This document shows, piece after piece, positions 27,089-34,043 of a stretch of DNA of 64,000 nucleotides. Source of the DNA: GCA-020345945 sp964596985 (GTDB lineage Archaea > Thermoproteota > Bathyarchaeia > RBG-16-48-13 > GCA-020345945). The DNA lies in NCBI GenBank assembly GCA_964596985.1, contig CAZQWG010000004.1, forward strand, positions 62,001 to 126,000, in the 5' to 3' direction. The first letter of the stretch is position 1. Every line of letters starts with the position of its first letter. The notes under the pieces are model-generated. The model made no database searches and was not told the DNA's origin. It saw only the letters and a list, made by a program, of their open reading frames with translations. A program made the position numbers and the translations under genes.

Positions 27089-28960
27089 TTAGCTTCGTGG
27101 GCTTCCCTGTTCCTTCCCGAATTCAAGAATCCGCTTCATCTCCTCATGTAGGAAATCCATCTTGCGTTTTTGATCTTCTTCTGAGCTTCTCGCAAGAGAG
27201 ATGTCTGCTTCTAGAAGTGTAGATTCCTGCACGTCAGGAGTCTCCTCCGTGGTAATTCTGGGTTCTTCCTCAGGAATATTGGTCTCTTCAATGACGGAGG
27301 CAATAACCCGTAACAGTCGGCCGATTCTTTCAAGTCTCTCGAGCTTCTCTAGATCAAGTGCGATCTGGTCTTCTTGTCTGCGTTTGGTTTCTGTTTTCTG
27401 CACTAGAACGTGTCGTTGTTGTGATGCATCGTTCTGCGGCTGCGTCTCTTCTTCTGCTTTCAGTTCGATTCGAGATAGTATATCCCTGAGCCTCGTCTTC
27501 TCTATCTTGACTTTTTCTCTAAGGCGGTCGAGAACTTCTGTATCCCTCTGTGGCTGTATCTCAACTGTCGAGACTCTAGTAGTGTGAGTCGGCTCGGTGA
27601 TGCTCGTAGATTCTGGTTCTTCCTTGATTCTCTCAGGTGTGTGGATGGGCGTTTCCACGATTTCTTTTAAGCTCTCCGCTTCAACGGCGCTTTCAGAGTA
27701 AGAAGACGGTTTGGGTCTGACATCTAGTGCGGTTGCTGTTTTCTCCCTGCTTTTCTCGGTGGCGGGAATGAGCTTATCCTCTTCTTCTCTGCGTTCCTTT
27801 CTTGTCGGTATTATGAATCTCCTCATCGCTTCTTGCAGGGCATCTATCTTGATGTTAGTCGCTCCCGCTTCGGGTCTTGTAGTCGATTCTGCTTCCCTTT
27901 CTTTCTCGGTTTCTTCCCTCGTCGATGCTATGTTGGTCGCTGTTCTTTCCGGGGCTTCTATCTTGAGGTTTCTCTCTCTCGAGGTGATGGGTCTTCCTGC
28001 TCTGGGGATCAGTTGAGGCAGTTTGTCGAGGATCTCTTCAACAAGCTCTCCTTCGATATACTCTATCCTGTATAATTCGGCTAGTCTGCGCGCATCCTCG
28101 GAGAGGCCAGGCATGGCGACCAGGATGGCATGGTCGGCTTTCACGTCGAATAACTTTGCGAAGAAGTTGAGAACAGATTCCCTGCCTATCTCATTCGTGC
28201 TGCTTGCTAGAGCGAAGACTACGGTCTGGTCTCCTCCCTTAGCCACGACGTCAAAGACGTGTTCGGCGCCAGAACTTCCACTCAGCGCTTGGAGAGGTTC
28301 CGCCTGGTATCCTAGAGACTCCATGAATCTGACAAAGGGTAGTTCAATCAAACAGTGGGCGACGACCTCTTTCCGGAGCTCTTCGTTGAACGTGTACCCG
28401 TAGACCGGTTTCAGCTTTGCCTCCTCGTGGGAGAATGTGTGACCGTAATCGGCGCACACCCATGTGATTTTTGGGACGCTGGAGTCTCGCTTACAATCGT
28501 TGCAGTGGAATAGGTTGTCTATGCGCTGGTAGTCGGTTCCTAAGAGCCTTAGTTCAATGTCGCATTTAGGGCAGACAAGTTGGCCGTCTTTATAGAAGTT
28601 TTTCTGGAAGTCCACGTGACCGCATGGGTAGTGTTCAAGCCGGCTCCCCTTCTCTAGGTCATGAGACTCGCAGAAAGGACACGTATAACTGGAAAAAATC
28701 TTGGTATCGCCACATTCCGGGCAGACAGGTTCTACCTCTGCCTTGACTCTCCTGTAGAATCCAGCCGCTGCCAGCTCCTCGAGGAGGGAGATGCCTCTTT
28801 CCGGGCTGCCGAGAATGCGGCTGACTTCTGGGAAGTGGTCGCCCTCTTTTCCGGGTAGAGGTCTAATCTCCTCGTGGCCTTGTACAGTCCAGCTGAGCAG
28901 CTGACGAACATCAGACCTCCGGTAGAGCTGTAGCCGTTCATTGTCGGGTAGAAGCGACAT
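27089..28960 (-). CDS. TackOD1-like zinc module fused to an inactive nuclease-fold domain and coiled-coil tail
   Basis: A 623-residue protein. Residues 78-160 carry a multi-zinc module with Cys80, Cys83, Cys94, Cys97, His110, Cys113, His115, Cys130, Cys133, Cys153 and Cys156; the spacing (HYPCGHVDF, GTDY between CxxC pairs) matches TackOD1, an output domain of TACK-archaeal signalling proteins. Residues 205-305 look like a restriction-endonuclease fold (FVRFMESLGYQAEPL, FDVVA, VVFALAS), but the E-x-K of the active site reads ALA, so it is probably non-catalytic. The rest is charged linker plus coiled coil. A TATA box and TACGG repeats precede it. Function unknown. Confidence 0.7.
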   Translation of the reverse strand: MSLLPDNERLQLYRRSDVRQLLSWTVQGHEEIRPLPGKEGDHFPEVSRILGSPERGISLLEELAAAGFYRRVKAEVEPVCPECGDTKIFSSYTCPFCESHDLEKGSRLEHYPCGHVDFQKNFYKDGQLVCPKCDIELRLLGTDYQRIDNLFHCNDCKRDSSVPKITWVCADYGHTFSHEEAKLKPVYGYTFNEELRKEVVAHCLIELPFVRFMESLGYQAEPLQALSGSSGAEHVFDVVAKGGDQTVVFALASSTNEIGRESVLNFFAKLFDVKADHAILVAMPGLSEDARRLAELYRIEYIEGELVEEILDKLPQLIPRAGRPITSRERNLKIEAPERTATNIASTREETEKEREAESTTRPEAGATNIKIDALQEAMRRFIIPTRKERREEEDKLIPATEKSREKTATALDVRPKPSSYSESAVEAESLKEIVETPIHTPERIKEEPESTSITEPTHTTRVSTVEIQPQRDTEVLDRLREKVKIEKTRLRDILSRIELKAEEETQPQNDASQQRHVLVQKTETKRRQEDQIALDLEKLERLERIGRLLRVIASVIEETNIPEEEPRITTEETPDVQESTLLEADISLARSSEEDQKRKMDFLHEEMKRILEFGKEQGSPRS

Positions 28961-29025
28961 CTTCCCATTCCCCCTAGGAGGTTGAGTGTATCTTGATGTA
29001 CATTACGCCCACTTATGTGATGGTA

Positions 29026-29057
29026 CATATTAATTTACGGTAGTAAAACTACGGTAT
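29026..29057 (-). promoter_or_regulatory. TATA box and repeated TACGGTA operator candidate ahead of the TackOD1-like gene
   Basis: Read on the + strand, TACGGTA occurs at 29036-29042 and again at 29050-29056, with a GTAGT-AAA-ACTAC inverted repeat (29040-29052) between them. The A/T-rich CATATTAATTT (29026-29036) directly downstream on the minus strand is a good TATA box for the gene starting at 28960. Confidence 0.5.
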
Positions 29058-29061
29058 CGCG

Positions 29062-29472
29062 TCATCGATTCTCCTTCATCCATTCCTTCTGTTTTTCCCT
29101 GGCTACCTCGATGAGTTTGAAGGCTTCGCTGTAGTCCCTGCTTCTATCCTCAATCTCCTCGAGTTTCTCCAACAATTCATCGTTCTTTGATGCTAGAGAA
29201 ACGATCACACTTTTCAATGAAGCCAAGTCCTTTGCCAGTTGTGACGCCAGTTGCAGGGAGAACTCGAGTCCAGCCAGGTCATCCCCTCTGCGACTGTTCG
29301 TTTCCTTTGATATGTAAATCCATAGTCTGTACAACTGCTGGTCTATGGGATTTTGGCTAGTATCTTTGAGGGTTTCAAGGGTTCCTATATATTTGGTGAT
29401 CTCCTTGGATTGTCTGTCGTACTCCTCTCTCTTCTCCCGAAGTACCTCGAGGTAACGTCTTATTTCAGCCAT
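29062..29472 (-). CDS. Coiled-coil protein downstream of the RHH regulator
   Basis: A 136-residue, highly charged helical protein (EVLREKREEYDRQSKEIT near the start, then LEEIEDRSRDYSEAF). No family is recognised. The frame is open further upstream to 29604, but that part overlaps a real ribbon-helix-helix gene in another frame; ATG 29472 starts 5 nt after that gene's stop and is the natural start. It is co-transcribed with the RHH gene and followed by the TackOD1-like gene, so the three may work together. Confidence 0.65.
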   Translation of the reverse strand: MAEIRRYLEVLREKREEYDRQSKEITKYIGTLETLKDTSQNPIDQQLYRLWIYISKETNSRRGDDLAGLEFSLQLASQLAKDLASLKSVIVSLASKNDELLEKLEEIEDRSRDYSEAFKLIEVAREKQKEWMKENR

Positions 29473-29476
29473 TCGG

Positions 29477-29638
29477 CTACCCCGTCTCTCTGGTTTCTTC
29501 GATCCATTGCTCGATGGCTTCTTGTACGGCTGCGGTGAGATTTCCTCTTCTGAGCCCCTTCTTCTTGAAGATGGCCTCTCTGAATCGCTCGTCGAGCTCG
29601 TCATCGAGCATAACTGTGAGTTTCTTTATGCTGTCCAC
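29477..29638 (-). CDS. Ribbon-helix-helix (CopG/MetJ-like) DNA-binding protein
   Basis: A 53-residue protein read from GTG 29638 to TAG 29477. Its sequence has an N-terminal beta strand (IKKLTVMLDDEL) followed by two helices (DERFREAIFKKKG and LTAAVQEAIEQWIEE), the pattern of RHH repressors and antitoxins. AAGGTGG overlaps the start. A minus-strand TATA (29672-29663) about 25-30 nt upstream suggests a leaderless message. CCGTAA-type repeats sit just upstream of the TATA and are a plausible binding site. Confidence 0.75.
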   Translation of the reverse strand: MDSIKKLTVMLDDELDERFREAIFKKKGLRRGNLTAAVQEAIEQWIEETRETG

Positions 29639-29662
29639 CTTGAAGCAATTTTACGTATATTG

Positions 29663-29700
29663 CATATTTAACCTTTTCCGTAATGCCGTAAATACCGTTC
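29663..29700 (-). promoter_or_regulatory. TATA box and CCGTAA repeats ahead of the RHH gene
   Basis: On the + strand CCGTAA occurs at 29678-29683 and 29686-29691, and ACCGTT at 29694-29699. They lie immediately upstream (minus-strand sense) of a TATA element, CATATTTAAC (29663-29672). The core CCGTA is the same as the TACGG repeats before the TackOD1-like gene, in the same position relative to TATA. Confidence 0.5.
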
Positions 29701-29849
29701 AATCCTCCACGACGGGAATACCCCCTTCCTTCTATGCGTCAAGATCTTTTCCCAAGCTCGATCAACTTATAGGAATTACAGAGCTGGCGGGTTCCATAAA
29801 GATTCTGAGGAGCAGTGGAGGATAAAACCTCAACAACGAACAAGATGTC

Positions 29850-30377
29850 ATGATCAACCTGCTTCCGACGACGTTCTATGTTTTCGCTTGGCTCTCAGTA
29901 GCATCTTGGATCGATCTCAAAGATGGAAAGATACCGAACATGATCTGGCTAGGGTTCGTTCCGGCAAGCAAGTTCTTCTCTCTCTTGACCTTGGGATGGA
30001 CTAGAAGTACTCGTAGCTTACAGCTTGTAGTCTCGGTATTGGCAGCAGTGTCTCTGGCTATACTCTTCTTCGGATTAGGATTCTTCGGAGGGGCGGACAT
30101 GAAGGCAGTAATCTCCGTCTCCCACGTCTTTCCTTTCCAGGTGAATCCTATACTATCCTCGATCTCAGCTCCAGTATGGATTCCTCTTTCAATGTTAGTC
30201 AACGCAAGCTTAGCTTCGACTGTGTACTCTCTTGCCGTCCGAGTGCATCACTGGCCATCTGGAAACGCTGGAGAGAAGACTCGTCTTCTTCCATTCTTGA
30301 CTCTTGGATTTATTGTTGCTATCACTGTTGGTGATCCCTTCACAGTCGTAGTCAAGGATTGCTTGGACACTTGTTGA
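29850..30377 (+). CDS. A24-family prepilin/prearchaellin peptidase
   Basis: A 175-residue integral membrane aspartate protease of the TadV/PibD/FlaK group, which trims class III signal peptides of pilins or archaellins. The two catalytic aspartates are in VASWIDLKDGKIPN (residues 16-29) and FGGADMKAVIS (GxGD-type, near 84). Six hydrophobic segments are visible. It stands alone on the + strand, with no pilin or archaellin gene nearby. The start is ATG 29850. Confidence 0.85.
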   Translation: MINLLPTTFYVFAWLSVASWIDLKDGKIPNMIWLGFVPASKFFSLLTLGWTRSTRSLQLVVSVLAAVSLAILFFGLGFFGGADMKAVISVSHVFPFQVNPILSSISAPVWIPLSMLVNASLASTVYSLAVRVHHWPSGNAGEKTRLLPFLTLGFIVAITVGDPFTVVVKDCLDTC

Positions 30378-30402
30378 GTGTAGTCAGCTTTCAAAGGATC
30401 GG

Positions 30403-31350
30403 CTAGCTACCCACGGCCAAGATAGAGACTGCTCCGAAAATCGCTACTATAATGAGAATGGCTGTGACAAGAGATGTCTCTCTCATCTTCATACCTTTCA
30501 GTATGAGGCATCGAAGCGAGTAAGGAGAGTTCGAGTAGAAGACAAGATCTTCATTCATCATTGATTCGGGGGGTGTCCCTCTCACGAAGCCGATCAGTAT
30601 CAGTATGGAGTTGGAGATATGGGGAATAAGAGCGATCAGTACTGACTGCTCAAGATTGCAGAGAACCCCGAAAGCTGCGAAAGTAGCGCCGAAAGCAAGA
30701 GTGCCGACATCCCCTGGGAAGACGCGGCTTGGATACCTATTGTACCATAGAAATGCCAAGAGTGCACCGATATACGGAACAAGCAGGATCAAGCCGAACT
30801 GATTTCCGGCAATCAGAGTACATCCTAATAGACTCGCTGCTACGATCAAGCAGCTGCCTGCTTCGAGGCCGTTCAGTCCTGCAAGCTGGTTGACGACATT
30901 CGAGCTAGCCGTCACTGCGATTGGGATGACGATGAGGTAGTATAGGATTCCTAGGTCGATAATCGTAACGAAAGGGATATGCATGCTGGTTATCCCCGCA
31001 CGCATCACACCGAGCGGGATGCTTGCTAGTACTGGGAGAAGGGATTTGACTCGCCACGGAAACCCGATCGCGTCGTCGACCATCCCCACAAGCCCTGCAA
31101 TTAGGACTGTCGTTCCAGCAGCGATAATCCTCAACTGGGTATTGCCGTCGTATAGAGGAACAAGCAGGAAAATAGAGATTAGATAGGAGAAGAGCCAGAC
31201 GATACCGCCGCTCTCTGGGATTGGTGGTTCCCGAGTCTTGTGTACATCTAGGCCGACCCAGCCGCTAGATCTTGCTCTTCTGATGTAATAAGGCATAGCA
31301 AGGAAGCAGACGAGAAAAGAAATCGCAAAGGAGAGCAAGAGGCGTTTCAT
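30403..31350 (-). CDS. MraY/WecA-family (AglH-like) sugar-phosphate transferase
   Basis: A 315-residue polytopic enzyme of GT4/PNPT type, which moves a HexNAc-1-phosphate from UDP to a polyprenyl phosphate as the first step of N-glycan or polysaccharide assembly. Visible motifs are GIVWLFSYL, LVGMVDDAIGFPWRVKSLLP (DDxxG), SSNVVNQLAGLNGLEAG (N-x-x-N-x-x-D-G-like with N for D) and VFPGDVGTLAFGATFAAFG (catalytic FPGD). About ten spans are present. It closes the minus-strand run from the asparagine-synthase-like gene and, with the GT39 genes nearby, suggests protein or lipid glycosylation. Confidence 0.88.
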   Translation of the reverse strand: MKRLLLSFAISFLVCFLAMPYYIRRARSSGWVGLDVHKTREPPIPESGGIVWLFSYLISIFLLVPLYDGNTQLRIIAAGTTVLIAGLVGMVDDAIGFPWRVKSLLPVLASIPLGVMRAGITSMHIPFVTIIDLGILYYLIVIPIAVTASSNVVNQLAGLNGLEAGSCLIVAASLLGCTLIAGNQFGLILLVPYIGALLAFLWYNRYPSRVFPGDVGTLAFGATFAAFGVLCNLEQSVLIALIPHISNSILILIGFVRGTPPESMMNEDLVFYSNSPYSLRCLILKGMKMRETSLVTAILIIVAIFGAVSILAVGS

Positions 31351-31371
31351 GGAACTCTACGCAGTAAGGGA

Positions 31372-31923
31372 TTAGTCTCCGCAAGTAATGGCTATAATGG
31401 ATCCGATTATTCCCAGAACTGAGCCCAGCCCGTAACCGCCTCCTACGAGCAAGGAGACGAGTGAGCAGAAGAGGATGAAACCACCGACCATCCTGGGACT
31501 TGTGATTGGAATAAAGATCGAGCATACTAACAGCAGTCCGCCTATTCCTACGGCGGCGATGCCCATAAGGTAGTTATCCCCCGACAAGTAGGTGTACAAG
31601 GGAGAATATCCAAGGTACCCTACGAAGGGGTCAACGAGAGCCGAGTAGTTCACGACAAAAGCCATACCTTGAGTGAAAACGATGAATCCACCCACCAGAC
31701 AGAGAATCGACGCGATTATTGCCTTGGTTCCATAAGGCTGGGATCGTCCAAGACCCAGCGTCGTCTTTGAGCCCTCCAGGTCCACAATTTTCTCTTCCAG
31801 CTCCTTATTTCTCTGGATGAGCTTACTGCATCGCTCGATCAACATCTCATTGTCCTTGAGTAGGTTGTCCAGATCGCTCTTCCTTAGCTGGACCATCTCG
31901 CTGTCAATGGTTCTCTTACTCAA
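31372..31923 (-). CDS. Coiled-coil protein with four-span membrane domain
   Basis: A 183-residue protein. Residues 10-52 form a coiled coil (LRKSDLDNLLKDNEMLIERC) closely like the N-termini of the proteins at 21194 and 32391. Residues 65-180 are four hydrophobic segments rich in glycine that match the small membrane protein at 45216 (LVGGF...QGMAFV; MGIAAVGIGGLLL; GGGYGLGSVLGIIGSIIAI). The start TTG 31923 directly follows the upstream stop (TAG-TTG), implying coupling; ATG 31896 is an alternative. Function unknown. Confidence 0.7.
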   Translation of the reverse strand: MSKRTIDSEMVQLRKSDLDNLLKDNEMLIERCSKLIQRNKELEEKIVDLEGSKTTLGLGRSQPYGTKAIIASILCLVGGFIVFTQGMAFVVNYSALVDPFVGYLGYSPLYTYLSGDNYLMGIAAVGIGGLLLVCSIFIPITSPRMVGGFILFCSLVSLLVGGGYGLGSVLGIIGSIIAITCGD

Positions 31924-32391
31924 CTAGGTTTCCTCATCCTCTTTGAGTAGTTTCATTGCCGCTTCCCGCCGCTCTCTAAGAATCTTCTCTACAGTTTTTG
32001 ACTCTTTCGAGATCGCTGGTTCAGCCTTTGGCGTAATTTCCACTACGCCTACTTCAACTTCCTCCTTCACTTCAACGCCTTCCTTGGGTCGGGTTGTGCT
32101 TGGCTCAGGAAGTTCGGTCTGAAGGAGACGATTGACTTTCGAATGGAGGTTGCGTATCTTTTCTGTGTCGTTTATTATATGCTTCTCCGCCTTGATTTCT
32201 CTAGTGCGTTCCATCTCTTCAACCCTTCGAAGCTGTTCTTTTGCAAGTTGCAGTCTCTGCTCCAGATCCTTCTTCGACTCTTCTAGTTCATTCACTTTTC
32301 TGAGGAGAGCATCGTACTTAGCTATCAATTCCTCGCTATCTCTGAGAAAAGCCTCCCATTCATCCTTACTGATGGTCACTTTCTCGCTCAT
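31924..32391 (-). CDS. Soluble coiled-coil protein with shared N-terminal module
   Basis: A 155-residue charged protein. The start MSEKVTISKDEWEAFLRDSE parallels MSEIVEISREQWQAFLDTND of the GT39 gene at 21194. The coiled coil runs to about residue 90, then a proline- and glutamate-rich linker, then a C-terminal helix (VEKILRERREAAMKLLKEDE). I chose ATG 32391 over TTG 32409 because it reproduces the start of its paralogues. It lies between the asparagine-synthase-like gene and the coiled-coil membrane protein. No enzymatic motif. Confidence 0.7.
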   Translation of the reverse strand: MSEKVTISKDEWEAFLRDSEELIAKYDALLRKVNELEESKKDLEQRLQLAKEQLRRVEEMERTREIKAEKHIINDTEKIRNLHSKVNRLLQTELPEPSTTRPKEGVEVKEEVEVGVVEITPKAEPAISKESKTVEKILRERREAAMKLLKEDEET

Positions 32392-32442
32392 AGGGCTTCC
32401 ACAACCCAAAGAACGAGTTACGTGTAGAAGAGGTAAATAAGT

Positions 32443-33972
32443 TTAGTCAATTGATTGCTTCTCTTCTAACTGCATAAAAACCTCATCTTTGAGAGAGTCG
32501 AGATATTCGCTGACTGAACCTGTTTTTCTCTTCGCCAATCTTCTAATGGTCTTTAACGATGCTGAACTGTATTGGACAGCTCTTTTTCTACGATAGACGA
32601 TGCTCCGCGGAAGGTTGAGTCTTCGTCCGGACTCGCGTAGTACCGCCTTCCGGAGAGCATCCGTCAAACCGAATACTTTCAGTCCTGGATGAATATTCAA
32701 TCCGATCCGAAGGACTTCGCGGTCTAGATACGGTAAGAGGATTTCAAGTCTATTCGATCTGGCCATCTTTCTTTCATTAGATATATTCCTGAGACAGTTC
32801 TTGGTGATATCGTTCCAAATAGACCGGGAAAGCCCTGGGTAGCCGTGATCCCTGAAAGCCATTAATTGGTGAAGATATCCTCCGAAGATCTCGTCTGCGC
32901 CTTGACCAGAGAGCACAGCGGATAGTCCGTCGTTCTTCATCGATTTGAAAGTCCTATAGATCGGTAGTGCGATCGAGATCTCTGTCAAGTTACTTGTTTT
33001 CAAGATTGAGATGATCTCAAACAGGTCTTGTTCAAGATCTTCGACGGTTAGAGATACTGTTATCAAAGATAATTCGAGCCACTCAGCAGCTTTACGAGCG
33101 AAGACTAGGTCGTCGGTACCGTCCACGCCGGCAGTGTACAATCTTATGCCTGTCTCAGTCCTGGAAGCGATTCTTGCTATAATGGAGCTGTCGATTCCTC
33201 CCGAGAAAGATATGCCGACACGTTCGAATCCGGATAACTCTTCGGTTATTACTCTGTGTATTGTCTTCAACAATTTTTCCGCGGAGACATATAGTGTATC
33301 CTCTGAAGTCTTGTGATAAGGAAGGTCGATTCTTCTACCTCTCACGACTTCCTGCTGAGAGAGGAATACGCTATTGCCTGCCTCGAGTTCCCTGGTAGTT
33401 GAGAATCCGAGTCCACGAAGTAACGCTTCATCCGTTGAAAAACCAGTAAGATGCTTCTTCTCTCCGAGATAGACTTGTCCAACCCCGAATGCGTCTCGGG
33501 AAATCGAAATACGTTTCCCATCAGATACCGCAAAGACGAAGCCGGAAGGAAAATCCTGAGCCCACGACGATATCGACTTCAAATAATCCCTTTGAGTATC
33601 TAGGCTTCCTTCATGGTCAACCGGGCTGAATCGGGTCCTCTTACAGAATCCCTGGCACTTGTAATTGAGCATGTGGGCAGTTCTGGGGGTACTATCGAGA
33701 AGAAGTACAATTCCTCTTCCGTTGAACATGCCTAAGAACCTGGCTGGATCGTACGTAGTACAACGTTTTTGGAATACGGTTGCTCCTAACATCGAGGACA
33801 CGGGTGCACCTTCAAGCGCTGAGACATCTGTTTCCATTCTTCCGTCCGATAGATACCCGACGATGGTCGAAGAACTCTTACGACAATTTGCAGCCGTCCG
33901 GCGAAGAAGGTTCAGTATATGTGAAACGTCAAGGGAGCCAGTTCTTGAGATCACACCGAAAAGACTGACCAA
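32443..33972 (-). CDS. Asparagine-synthase-like amidotransferase lacking the N-terminal cysteine
   Basis: About 509 residues. The C-terminal half has the asparagine synthase PP-loop ERVGISFSGGIDSSIIARIA, SGQGADEIFGGYL, and RLEILLPYLDREVL, so it should adenylate a carboxylate. The N-terminal half has a glutaminase (Ntn) fold pattern (FSTDEALLRGLG, SRDAFGVGQVYLG) but begins VSLFGVISR where AsnB has Met-Cys-Gly-Ile, so the nucleophilic cysteine is missing and ammonia or another amine donor is expected. The setting among glycan genes suggests amidation of a sugar acid, which is inference. TTG 33972 is the chosen start. Confidence 0.8.
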   Translation of the reverse strand: MVSLFGVISRTGSLDVSHILNLLRRTAANCRKSSSTIVGYLSDGRMETDVSALEGAPVSSMLGATVFQKRCTTYDPARFLGMFNGRGIVLLLDSTPRTAHMLNYKCQGFCKRTRFSPVDHEGSLDTQRDYLKSISSWAQDFPSGFVFAVSDGKRISISRDAFGVGQVYLGEKKHLTGFSTDEALLRGLGFSTTRELEAGNSVFLSQQEVVRGRRIDLPYHKTSEDTLYVSAEKLLKTIHRVITEELSGFERVGISFSGGIDSSIIARIASRTETGIRLYTAGVDGTDDLVFARKAAEWLELSLITVSLTVEDLEQDLFEIISILKTSNLTEISIALPIYRTFKSMKNDGLSAVLSGQGADEIFGGYLHQLMAFRDHGYPGLSRSIWNDITKNCLRNISNERKMARSNRLEILLPYLDREVLRIGLNIHPGLKVFGLTDALRKAVLRESGRRLNLPRSIVYRRKRAVQYSSASLKTIRRLAKRKTGSVSEYLDSLKDEVFMQLEEKQSID

Positions 33973-34043
33973 CGACAAGCACACGCAATCTCCCAAGAAA
34001 TTCGCTTCATAGCGGGGGGGTTAAGCTGTTCGACGTGGTTTTC

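Noticed and set aside
29476..29604. N-terminal extension of the coiled-coil gene
   Set aside because: This stretch is basic and low-complexity in that frame, while another frame encodes a clear RHH protein.
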